From Costus lasius (Eukaryota > Streptophyta > Magnoliopsida > Zingiberales > Costaceae): 64,000 nt of DNA. This document shows positions 1-9,892 of the stretch, piece by piece (position 1 is the first letter of the stretch; each line of letters opens with the position of its first letter). The stretch covers positions 57,615,949 through 57,679,948 of the forward strand of contig CM050449.1 in NCBI GenBank assembly GCA_027563935.2, in the 5' to 3' direction. A model generated the notes under the pieces. The model searched no databases, was not told where the DNA came from, and saw only the letters and a program-made list of their open reading frames with translations. The translations under genes were made by a program, and so were the position numbers.

Positions 1-784
1 CCAAAAATGAAGTTTGGCTCCAATAATATTCTTCCATCTCATCAGGCCCATTGGCGCTGATGAAATCTCCCAATAAGATCCGAGTTATCCAATAACTCGA
101 TCATAAGGCTTCCCGATCAATACGAGAACTCAAGTATCAAGGTGTGCGACCCTGTAGGTTCCTCTGACGCTGGCAGTGCTGACCAAAGGTCACCACAAGC
201 AGTGAGTGGCACCTAGCAGTGCATCGCTGCTACCCAGGTCATTGGAATGGATATCGACATCGACATCCCCATCATCGCAACTAGGTACAGATGCATTACA
301 GTCTCTTTGCCGAACTGATATCCGATTGGACAAGTGTGTCACCACTTGTTTTCACCCAATCACATGGCTATGACTAAATCAGGTTCTTACCTGGGTATGG
401 CCATACACTTACAGTCATAGAACCATAGAGGAGCTCCATGGATATCAAGCTTCCCAAAGGAAGGGGCAAATCCTATGTCTGTCCATTGACCTTCTCATAT
501 GGGTCGTGACACGCTCAATGACAACCTTTATGACCTTCCAACTACGGCAAGGTGTTAGGTTGCATCAAAGCAAGTCTCTAACCATATAGAATGATCAATG
601 ACCTCAAGTCAACGGATCAATGCATCTCCTGTCACTTATGAGGATAACTCATGACACCAAGTCATAGCCTCATAGCGGGTCTATCCAGTATATCCTCCCA
701 TAATATACCCATGTGTCTGCGTTAGCACCCCGTGCCTAACCAGCCCACATACCAGTTTTACAAGTACCATAGTTGTCCCATATC
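1..784 (-). mobile_element. Family B copia LTR, left part (interrupted)
   Basis: This is the 3' part, in element orientation, of a minus-strand LTR whose other end is at 17292-17489. The two halves join across the ATATC duplication made by the family A array. Positions from about 170 onward are recognisably similar to 58234-59042, a second copy. The LTR start (TGTTGGTGTATA on the minus strand) lies at 17489; its far end lies left of the window, so the full length is unknown. The minus strand shares blocks with family A LTRs, for example the TATGGCCATACCCAG core and a TGTCCAAT...GGCAAAG block, so B looks like a diverged relative of A. No coding sequence is seen here. Confidence 0.75.
780..784. 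repeat. Target site duplication ATATC (left of array)
   Basis: ATATC directly precedes the first LTR and recurs at 17292-17296 after the third LTR. Both copies lie in family B LTR sequence, whose halves become continuous when the array and one ATATC are removed. Confidence 0.9.
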
Positions 785-2021
785 TGTTGGGGTATGCCCT
801 TAAGGCTAATGTTTGAGGCCTTGGGATTGTAACAGTATCATGTAATAAACTCTTATGTTTATATAGGCATGGTTGTTATTCAGGTTGTTACCTTGTCTGC
901 TGTAATAAGTGTACTTCTGAATAATGTCTCAAAGCTGTTCAGCTAGGCTGACAGGCAATAAAGTCCTTAGTCGATATATCTTGGTGAACATGAGACAGCC
1001 TTGATATGGTTAAGACTAATATGTGTTCTAATCTTATAGGATGCTTCGAGCATGGAATAAGATGTAGACTCATGGGTACATTGGATGTACTGGACAGACC
1101 CTACTAGGATATTCAATTGTTTGTCACAATGTGAATAATCCTTAATTGTAACAAGTGGCACATTTCCTCTGACTTGAGATCACTTGTGTTTTCTAAATGA
1201 TGATTGTCATTGTTTTGAGGTAGTTCAATATCATTTGAAACATAATGATTATAGACTATCTTGGATGGTGAGCTTGAGTCATGTTAGGGCACTAGTGATA
1301 GACATAGGATTGCCGTCTCCTTGTTTAAGGAGTGTGATGTTCTAAAGGGGCCCCCTGGATGAGATGATTGAGAAAGTGTATGGCCATACCCAGGTGACTA
1401 TGATCATCTGATCTAATCATGCTCATCATATTGGAGTTACAAGCTTGACACGCTTGTCCAATGAGAACATCCAGTGGCAAAGGAAACATGTATCCTTTGT
1501 GAGTTGATTCACACTTGTGTTGTTTTTGGGTGTAGTCTTGGAAGATTCTTTCCTTTATATTGGGAGACAGTGATGTGTTGCTAGATACCCCTCACTGATC
1601 GTGATGACGTGAGTTATCGTTACCGACATTTAAAGGAAACCCTCAGGGTCGCACAATTTGATGATATGGCTTACTTAAGTCAGATCGTGTGGACTGAATT
1701 GTTTGAGTTCAGTTTAAAGGGATTTAATCTCTGATTGTGAGTGAGATCTGGTCTGATCATGTTTGATTGATTAGGGCTTCAGATCGGTAAGCTTCGATGG
1801 AGAGATTGGATGCTAGATTGCTCAGATCAGGAGCATCAAGAGATTGACGGTCAGATCAAGAACCTAAGTGTTTATTATGGTCTGGACTGAATGCTTGGCT
1901 TATTTGGTTATTGAACCGAACCAAAGTGAACCGGATCATGAATGAGCGCATGGTTCAAGGGTGAAGAGAAGTTTGCGCTTGGGGTAGACCCATGGTCGCA
2001 TGAGTGCATGAACGTGGGAGT

Positions 2022-2039
2022 GTTTCTATTTTTAGAAAC
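2022..2039 (+). other. LTR hairpin with covarying arms
   Basis: GTTTCTA, loop TTTT, then TAGAAAC, with further pairing outside (GGAGT upstream with ACTCC downstream). The same place in other family A LTRs also holds an inverted repeat, but with different sequence: 19672-19687, 28266-28285, 30841-30866, 44765-44784 and 47041-47062. The array copies are at 9435-9452 and 16848-16865. Paired changes argue for an RNA structure in the LTR transcript. Function is unknown. Confidence 0.65.
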
Positions 2040-2321
2040 CATGACTCCTAAACGTGACATCGCCTCACGTTACTCCTCTCTCACGCCTATTGTCGCTCCT
2101 TCCTCTCGTCGCTTGCTCTTTCGAGAGTGCATGTGGTGTTGACGAAAGGAGAAGGAAGTTTTTCGCCAAGCCAAGAAGATCTCATCCCTTCCATACGAGA
2201 AGGATACTTGGACGATCCTTGCTAGCACAAGGGACGACAAGAAGAAGCTATACCTCATCTTGTGTGCGACAATTTGGAGGAGACCTCTCTTGTTCTCTAG
2301 CTTCCAAGACGCCATCTAGAA

Positions 2322-2336
2322 ATGGCTATGGTATGG
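2322..2336 (+). promoter_or_regulatory. Predicted LTR start exon and 5' splice donor
   Basis: ATG GCT ATG ends exactly at a GTATGG donor (2331). It lies in a good start context (G at +4). Joined to the acceptor at 4273-4274, it adds ten in-frame codons before the gag ATG at 4296: three from this exon and seven from 4275-4295. All nine family A LTRs keep ATG-GCN-ATG/TCG followed by GTATG. The GCN codon changes only synonymously: GCT here, GCC at 22886, GCG at 46751 (minus). The splice is a prediction, with no transcript seen. Confidence 0.55.
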
Positions 2337-2467
2337 TTCTATCACTACTATACAATCGGTTTTGTTAATCATAATACCATGCAAGATCTAGAAACCCCCT
2401 TTCCGCTGCTTTCATACTTCATATGCGCCTATGATTTAGGGTTTCGCCCCCTGTGGGAACTTTCAAA

Positions 2468-2479
2468 TGGTATCAGAGC
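2468..2479 (+). other. Primer binding site (initiator Met-tRNA)
   Basis: TGGTATCAGAGC, two bases after the LTR end, complementary to the 3' end of plant initiator Met-tRNA as is usual for Ty1/copia. It lies inside the predicted leader intron, so a spliced RNA would lack it. Confidence 0.9.
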
Positions 2480-3364
2480 CATGGTTAACGCATGTTTTAT
2501 GATTGCTTAAGCCCTTTTGTGATCCTTGTTTGTGAGTAACGCTTAGATCTTGATTACATGCGCAAATACATGTTAAGTTGTCATAATCGAAACTTGTATG
2601 TTTGTCTTGGCGCATGTATGTTGGCGCATTTTAATTGTTGTTGTTTTATCAAAACTATTATAACATGCGCGACTCACTAGATCTAAGGCCTTGCATTAAA
2701 CCCTTAGACGGGTTATTAGGGTTGAAGTCACCCCCTAGGTTAGAGCCAAAAGTCTAATCAGACCATCTGACAGCCTTGATGGGTTGACCAGGTAGCACCT
2801 GTGCGCAAGCACGTGGTGGCTACAGGTCGGCTGCAGACAGGCGTGTAGCGATGTCTGATTGAGACAACCTATGAACGCACATGAGTTAGGCCCGGGCTCA
2901 CACCCGCTTGCCAGACCTCATTGTGGTTGTTCAGCCCTGGCGCATGCATGGTTGACCTTATGGTCGACTCAAGTCAGTTAGGACTTGGTGCATGTAAGGG
3001 CAGTGGATCTGACTAGGTTGGATGAGTGGATCCCTAGTAATGGACCGTTGTAAGGTTGTAGGGCATATAAGCAAAATAAAATTGATGCCAATGGGGTTTT
3101 TCGAAAATTTTATTTTAATGACTGGATCACATGATGATTGATGCCATATGTTTGTCTATTTATTCTTATGTGGGCTGCCCATGTTAATTCTGTGCTGTGC
3201 TGGGGCCTGCGTGCCTGTATTTATTTTGTAAATTAATTTTAGATTGTGATCTGCGAATCACATTGCTTTTAATTTATAAAATGTAATTGACCTGCGTGTC
3301 AATCTTGTCTAGATAGTTAAATTTGTAATTTAATTAGACAAGAGCACAGAGCACACTTGGCAGA

Positions 3365-3422
3365 GGCGCATGCAGCAAGTGGCTAGACCAGGTGGGAGGT
3401 CCAGGGTTCGACTCTGGGACCA
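3365..3422 (+). repeat. tRNA-like (SINE-like) block flanked by GGCGCAT repeats
   Basis: A 58-bp unit runs from one GGCGCAT (3365-3371) to the next (3423-3429). It contains a B-box-like GGTTCGACTC (3405-3414) in a T-arm-like stem, and a weaker A-box-like GTGGCTAGACCAGG just before it. Copy A4 has it (32191-32246). Copy A5 has a single GGCACAT and nothing between. It is too short for a whole tRNA; a SINE head or tRNA fragment is my inference. Confidence 0.5.
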
Positions 3423-3764
3423 GGCGCATTTACCTGGTGGGCGCACCTGAGCTGCAGATGGCGCTTGGGCCCTGGTTTGGGCCAGATGAGCAGCAAAAGC
3501 CCCATGAAGGAAAAAGCAAGTGAAGACTTAAGTTAATTAAGGTCTTACTTAGGCTATGGGCTTTTACCACATAAGATCCATGCTTTCTTTTATTGCTTAT
3601 ATAAGTAGAACAGCATGTTTTAATTTATCTTCTGCTATCACCATAGGAATTGCATGATAGTGAGGAAGATAAAAGACCATTAAAATCCAACGCTAAAATA
3701 TCAAGCTCGTATGCCTTCTGACGCGAAACCTCACTGTTCTGATTATCGTTGGAGCCGTGTTGTA

Positions 3765-3986
3765 CCCACTCAGTGGGCACGTCCATCTATCTTCAGACGG
3801 TGCGGGATTACACCTGCGTGTTACAGAGTAGGGATTTATCCCTTCTCGTTGCTCAGCATAGCACGTGGTGGTCCAGGGAGTAGGTCGGGTCAGCTTGACC
3901 ATGTAGGCTACATATGTGGCGCATATGGTAGCACATGGGGGCAGCCATCTGTGGGGTCAGAGATTGTGTTGTACCAACTCAGTTGG
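3765..3986 (+). repeat. Pair of related leader palindromes
   Basis: CCCACT-C-AGTGGG (3765-3777) and CCAACT-C-AGTTGG (3974-3986) sit in the same context, TTGTACC before and GGCAC across the end, about 210 bp apart. The arms differ by a compensated pair of changes. Both occur in unit 2 and in A4; A5 has a slightly damaged first copy. Confidence 0.55.
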
Positions 3987-4142
3987 CACAGTCTGCTGGA
4001 TTGCCCAGATGAAGGGGAATCGCACGGGTTGGCGATTGGCTGGGACAGCCTACCAGAGATTAGTGCTTGTACTCTCTGTGCATCTTATCTCGCCTGAGCG
4101 GGACGCGGAGACCAAGTATGAAATCTGGATCCCATCTCACTA

Positions 4143-4160
4143 AAAGAGTGTTTACTCTTT
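4143..4160 (+). other. Leader hairpin upstream of the splice acceptor
   Basis: AAAGAGT, GTTT, ACTCTTT. Copy A4 has loop TCT and copy A5 pairs one base further (AAAGAGTG-T-CACTCTTT), so the stem is kept while the loop changes. It lies about 113 bp before the predicted acceptor. Confidence 0.5.
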
Positions 4161-4295
4161 CGGACTGTTTAATGGATTTTTCAGTCAGATAAAATAGTGA
4201 GAAAAAGAATCTTTCTTAAGTCCTGATTGATTCTTAACATTGATACTGACCTTGCTGTTCTTGCATTGTTGTAGATACCTGCAGCAACGAACACC

Positions 4296-7200
4296 ATGAA
4301 CTTCAATGTGCGATCCCTACTGGAAAGGGAGAAGTTTGCTGGGCCGAACTTCTCTGACTGGTTTGGACACCTTAAGATTGTTCTTAAGGCAGAGAGGAAA
4401 CTGTATGTCCTCGAGACGGCTATACCGCCTCAGCCCGCTCCGAACGCCGCAAGGGCGGTTCGGGAAGCCTATGAAAAGCACGTCAATGATAGCATTGATG
4501 TCGCTTGCCTGATGTTAGCATCTATGACGCCACCGCTGCAGCGTCAGCATGAGGATATGTCGGCTATAGACATGATAGCGAACCTCAAGATGTTGTATGC
4601 TGCACAGGCGAGGACAGAACGCTATAATTTGACAAAGCTGTTCTTTCAGAGCTAACTGGCTGAAGGGAGCCCAGTGGGAGCTCACGTGCTCAAGATGATT
4701 GGGCACAAGGAGGCTCTAGAGAAACTGGGGCATACCATCAATCAGGAGCTTGCTGTAGATATTATTCTGCAGTCTCTCCCGCCCTCTTTCGATGCGTTCA
4801 TTATTAATTTTAATATGAACAAAATCGATTGTACTCCGGCAGAGCTGCTGAATATGCTCCTCACTACTGAGGAGACTCTGAAGGGAAAGCCTTCGACCTC
4901 TGTCTTAATGGTTCCTTCCAGGAACAAGAAGAAGGGGAAGAAGGGCAAAGCCCCTGTCAAGAGCTACAGCAAGGCTCTGAAGCAGAAGGTGAAGCGGTCC
5001 AAGGAATACAGGTGTTTCCACTGTGGCCAGCTGGGTCACTGGAAAAAGGACTGTAAAGCGCTCCAAGGAGATAAGAGGGGAAGCTTCGCTTCTGGCTCAG
5101 GTATTTATGTGACTGAGGTCATGTTTTCTTCTTCTATATCATGGGTGTTGGACACTGCATGTGGAGTTCACATTTGTTCAAATGTACAGGAACTCAAGAG
5201 AAGAAGACAGGTGGGACAGCATGAGGTGGACCTACGCGTTGGAAACGGGGCACAGGTTGCTGTTGTTGCTGTAGGAGACTATTTCATTTCTTTACCATCT
5301 GGAATTGTATTGGAACTAGACAATTGTTATTTTGTTCCCAGTATTACTAAAAATATTATCTCCATTCCTGCTCTTGTCAGGAAGGGATTTTCCTTTGAAT
5401 GCAATATTTCAAAGTGTGTTTTATCTTTTGATAATATTGTTTATGCAACTGGTTCAATTAACAATGGGTTATACATGGTGGACATGGAATGTTCTATACA
5501 AAATATTGATAATAAGAAAGCCAAGTATGCTGATGATAGCACCTTGCTATGGCATAGTCGTTTAGGCCATATTAACAAGAAACGCATTAAGCGGTTGCAT
5601 GATCATGGACTGCTGGGATCATTCTCCTATAAGGAGATTGATACATGCAAAGCTTGTTTGATGGGTAAAATGACGAAGTCACCTTTTCTTCACAAAGGTC
5701 AAAGGGCTTCAGGTTTACTTGACCTTATACACAGTGATGTGTGTGGGCCATTTAGTAAACATGCCAGAGGTGGCTATCAGTACTTCATTACCTTTACTGA
5801 TGATTTCAGTAGATATGGGTATGTCTATTTAATGAGACATAAAAGTGAATCTTTTGACAAGTTCAAAGAGTTCAAGAATGAAGTACAAAATCAGCTAGGC
5901 CGAAATATCAAGGCACTTCGCTCAGATCGAGGTGGAGAATACCTAAGTCATGCGTTTACTGACTATTTAAAGGAGTGTGGGATTATCTCACAGCTCACTC
6001 CGCCAGGAACACCGCAATGGAATGGTGTGTCCGAGAGGAGAAATAGAACGTTACTTGATATGGTTCGTTCTATGATGAGTCAGGCTACTCTTCCTTACTC
6101 CTTTTGGGGTTTTGCACTGGAAACAGCTGTAAAAGTACTAAACCGAGTGCCATCCAAGGCCGTTTCAAAAACGCCATATGAATTATGGTATGGGAAACAG
6201 CCATGCTTGACGTTTATCAGGATCTGGGGCTGCGAGGCTTATGTCAAAAAGCTCGCCTCTGGGAAACTAGAGAGCAGATCTGACAAATGCATCTTTGTCG
6301 GTTACCCTAAGGAAACTAAGGGTTACTATTTCTACGATCCCAAAGAGAACAAGGTTTTTGTTGCTCGGACGGCCATATTTCTTGAGAAGGAGTTTCTTCT
6401 GCAAGAGGCCAGTGGGAGAGAAATAAAGCTGGATGAGAATCCAGAGGAAGGACAAAGTGATCAAGCAGAGTTGGATGAGCCTGAGCCGGTAGAACAGGTT
6501 GTTGAACAACCTGAGGCTCAGATATCACGGGAACCGCGAAGATCGGGAAGGATCCGTCGACAGCCTGAGCGCTATGACGGAGTCTACATCATTGATAATG
6601 ATGAACCCCTCACTTATGCGGATGCGGTCAGTGGACCGGAGTCAGCGAGATGGCTTGAAGCTATGCGCGCCGAGATGGACTCCATGTCAGATAACCAAGT
6701 TTGGGATTTGGTTGATCCGCCTCCGGGAGTGATCCCTATAGGCTGTAAATGGATCTTCAAGAAGAAGATTGACATGGATGGTAACGTAGTTACTTATAAA
6801 GGCAGGCTTGTTGCGAAAGGTTTCAGACAAATCTACGGGATAGATTATGATGAAACTTTCTCACCTGTAGCCATGTTTAAGTCTATTCGGATTCTTTTCG
6901 CGATAGCTGCATATTATGATTATGAGATCTGGCAAATGGATGTGAAAACAGCTTTCCTTAATGGAAATCTGGATGAGGATGTCTACATGACACAACCAGA
7001 AGGTTTCACTGATCCATCAGATCGTCATAAGATATGCAAGTTAAAGAAGTCTATTTATGGACTTAAGCAAGCATCAAGAAGCTGGAACATTCGTTTTGAT
7101 GAATCAGTCACTGAATTTGGTTTCATCAAGAACGAGGATGACCCGTGTGTATATAAGAGGTTTAGTGGGAGCGTGATTACTTTCCTAGTCCTCTACGTCG

Positions 7201-8177
7201 ATGATATCTTGATCATTGGAAATGACATTCCTGAAATGCATGCAGTTAAGGCATGGTTAAGGAAATGTCTCCAGATGAAAGATTTAGGAGAAGCAGCCTA
7301 TGTATTAGGTGTGAAGATCTACAGGGATAGATCTAAGAGGCTTCTCGGGCTGTGCCAGAGTACTTACATCGATAATGTCCTGGAGAGATTTCATTTAGAG
7401 AATTCTAAACGAGGATATCTTCCAGTCAGACATGGTCTGAATCTTTCGAAGAGTCAGTGTCCACAAACACAGACTGAGAAAGATGAAATGGACAATACGC
7501 CTTATGCTTCGGCTATTGGTTCCATTATGTATGCGATGTTGTGTACTCGCCCAGACGTCGCTTACGGGTTAAGCGTGACCAGTCGGTTCCAAAGTAATCC
7601 AGGTCAGGCACACTGGATTGCAGTCAAGAATATCTTAAAATATCTTCGGAGGACCAAAGATATGTTCTTGATATATGGTGGTCAGGAAGAACTCAGTATT
7701 GAAGGATATACTGACGCTTCGTTCCAGTCTGACCAGGATGATTTCCGATCGCAATCAGGCTATGTTTTTAGCTTGAATGGAGGAGCAGTGGTGTGGAAGA
7801 GTTTCAAACAGTCAACTGTTGCTGATTCCACAACAGAAGCCGAGTATGTTGCAGCCTCGGAAGCATCCAAGGAGGCAGTGTGGATTCGTAAGTTCGTGAG
7901 AGAACTTGGTGTTGTTCCTTCGAGTGCAGATCCTTTGGTTATCTTCTGTGATAACACTGGAGCAATCGCACAAGCAAAGGAACCACGGTCGCACCAGAAG
8001 TCCAAGCACATACAGAGACGGTTTCACTTGATCAGGGAGATCATAGATCGTGGCGAGATCAAAATCTGCAAGGTTCATACAGATGACAATCTGGCAGACC
8101 CGCTTACCAAGCCTCTGGCGCAGCAGAAGCATGAGAAGCACTGTAATAACATGGGTTTGAGATTTCTCAACCATTAG
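4296..8177 (+). pseudogene. Copia gag-pol polyprotein, unit 1 (one nonsense codon)
   Basis: A 1293-codon frame interrupted once, by TAA at 4653-4655 in gag where unit 2 has AAA. Domain order is typical Ty1/copia, here numbered over the whole frame. Gag comes first, with a CCHC zinc knuckle at residues 240-253 (Cys-Phe-His-Cys...His...Cys). The aspartic protease has Asp286 in DTACG, an unusual form of the DTG/DSG motif. The integrase catalytic triad is D481, D544, E580, with 35 residues between the last two. Reverse transcriptase has YVDD at 967-970, and RNase H has Asp1140. Integrase before RT is diagnostic of copia. Downstream of the stop the frame is intact to TAG at 8175. An upstream in-frame extension from the LTR exon is possible. 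Confidence 0.93.
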
Positions 8178-8180
8178 ATT

Positions 8181-8196
8181 AAGTGCAAGTGGGAGA
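8181..8196 (+). other. Polypurine tract, unit 1
   Basis: AAGTGCAAGTGGGAGA directly before the second LTR start at 8198, four bases after the gag-pol stop. This is the expected plus-strand primer position; the same sequence precedes the LTRs at 15611, 18443 and 37021. Confidence 0.85.
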
Positions 8197-8197
8197 T

Positions 8198-9878
8198 TGT
8201 TGGGGTATGCCCTTAAGGCTAATGTTTGAGGCCTTGGGATTGTAACAGTATCATGTAATAAACTCTTATGTTTATATAGGCATGGTTGTTATTCAGGTTG
8301 TTACCTTGTCTGCTGTAATAAGTGTACTTCTGAATAATGTCTCAAAGCTGTTCAGCTAGGCTGACAGGCAATAAAGTCCTTAGTCGATATATCTTGGTGA
8401 ACATGAGACAGCCTTGATATGGTTAAGACTAATATGTGTTCTAATCTTATAGGATGCTTCGAGCATGGAATAAGATGTAGACTTATGGGTACATTGGATG
8501 TACTGGACAGACCCTACTAGGATATTCAATTGTTTGTCACAATGTGAATAATCCTTAATTGTAACAAGTGGCACATTTCCTCTGACTTGAGATCACTTGT
8601 GTTTTCTAAATGATGATTGTCATTGTTTTGAGGTAGTTCAATATCATTTGAAACATAATGATTATAGACTATCTTGGATGGTGAGCTTGAGTCATGTTAG
8701 GGCACTAGTGATAGACATAGGATTGCCGTCTCCTTGTTTAAGGAGTGTGATGTTCTAAAGGGGCCCCCTGGATGAGATGATTGAGAAAGTGTATGGCCAT
8801 ACCCAGGTGACTATGATCATCTGATCTAATCATGCTCATCATATTGGAGTTACAAGCTTGACACGCTTGTCCAATGAGAACATCCAGTGGCAAAGGAAAC
8901 ATGTATGCTTTGTGAGTTGATTCACACTTGTGTTGTTTTTGGGTGTAGTCTTGGAAGACTCTTTCCTTTATATTGGGAGACAGTGATGTGTTGCTAGATA
9001 CCCCTCACTGATCGTGATGACGTGAGTTATCGTTACCGACATTTAAAGGAAACCCTCAGGGTCGCACAATTTGATGATATGGCTTACTTAAGTCAGATCG
9101 TGTGGACTGAATTGTTTGAGTTCAGTTTAAAGGGATTTAATCTCTGATTGTGAGTGAGATCTGGTCTGATCATGTTTGATTGATTAGGGCTTCAGATCGG
9201 TAAGCTTCGATGGAGAGATTGGATACTAGATTGGTCAGATCAGGAGCATCAAGAGATTGACGGTCAGATCAAGAACCTAAGTGTTTATTATGGTCTGGAC
9301 TGAATGCTTGGCTTATTTGGTTATTGAACCGAACCAAAGTGAACCGGATCATGAATGAGCGCATGGTTCAAGGGTGAAGAGAAGTTTGCGCTTGGGGTAG
9401 ACCCATGGTCGCATGAGTGCATGAACGTGGGAGTGTTTCTATTTTTAGAAACCATGACTCCTAAACGTGACATCGCCTCACGTTACTCCTCTCTCACGCC
9501 TATTTTCGCTTCTTCCTCTCGTCGCTTGCTCTTTCGAGAGTGCATGTGGTGTTGACGAAAGGAGAAGGAAGTTTTTCGCCAAGCCAAGAAGATCTCATCC
9601 CTTCCATACGAGAAGGATACTTGGACGATCCTTGCTAGCACAAGGGACGACAAGAAGAAGCTATACCTCATCTTGTGTGCGACAATTTGGAGGAGACCTC
9701 TCTTGTTCTCTAGCTTCCAAGACGCCATCTAGAAATGGCTATGGTATGGTTCTATCACTACTATACAATCGGTTTTGTTAATCATAATACCATGCAAGAT
9801 CTAGAAACCCCCTTTCCGCTGCTTTCATACTTCATATGCGCCTATGATTTAGGGTTTCGCCCCCTGTGGGAACTTTCA
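8198..9878 (+). repeat. Family A LTR 2 (shared middle LTR)
   Basis: 1681 bp, serving both as 3' LTR of unit 1 and 5' LTR of unit 2. No duplicated target site flanks it; the PPT is on its left and the primer site on its right. It carries the hairpin at 9435-9452 and the ATG GCT ATG start exon at 9735-9743. Confidence 0.93.
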
Positions 9879-9880
9879 AA

Positions 9881-9892
9881 TGGTATCAGAGC
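9881..9892 (+). other. Primer binding site, unit 2
   Basis: TGGTATCAGAGC two bases after LTR 2, identical in position and sequence to the unit 1 site. Confidence 0.9.

Larger units (their letters stand above)
785..2465 (+). repeat. Family A LTR 1 (5' LTR of array)
   Basis: 1681 bp, TG...CA ends, followed after two bases by the primer binding site. By eye it differs from the LTRs at 8198 and 15611 at fewer than a dozen positions each, with no indels. It contains a possible TATA-like CTTTATATT near 1550, a covarying hairpin at 2022-2039, and an ATG GCT ATG start exon followed by a GTATGG splice donor at 2322-2336. The transcription start is not determined. Confidence 0.93.
2480..4295 (+). other. 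Long untranslated leader of unit 1 (mostly predicted intron)
   Basis: About 1.8 kb without a credible gene lies between the primer site and gag. It holds a tRNA-like block (3365-3422), two related palindromes (3765-3777 and 3974-3986), a hairpin of AAAGAGT-GTTT-ACTCTTT (4143-4160), and a pyrimidine-rich run ending in GTAG at 4271-4274 that reads as a 3' splice acceptor. Short open frames occur here; a 128-codon frame (3711-4097) loses its start codon in copy A4, so I do not call it. The predicted intron is 2331-4274. Confidence 0.6.

Noticed and set aside
2054..2368. 104-codon frame inside the array LTRs
   Set aside because: Not kept open in the A3, A4 or A5 LTRs; a chance frame in repeated DNA.
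3361..3450. A tRNA gene in the copia leader
   Set aside because: B-box and a T-arm-like stem are present, but no acceptor or anticodon arm can be built in the 58-bp block; treated as a tRNA-like fragment.
3916..4143. A 75-codon leader frame open in all family A copies (also at 11329, 32736, and minus 42933)
   Set aside because: The copies are too similar for an open frame of this length to mean selection, and it lies in the predicted intron without a good start context. The longer overlapping frame at 3711 loses its ATG in A4.
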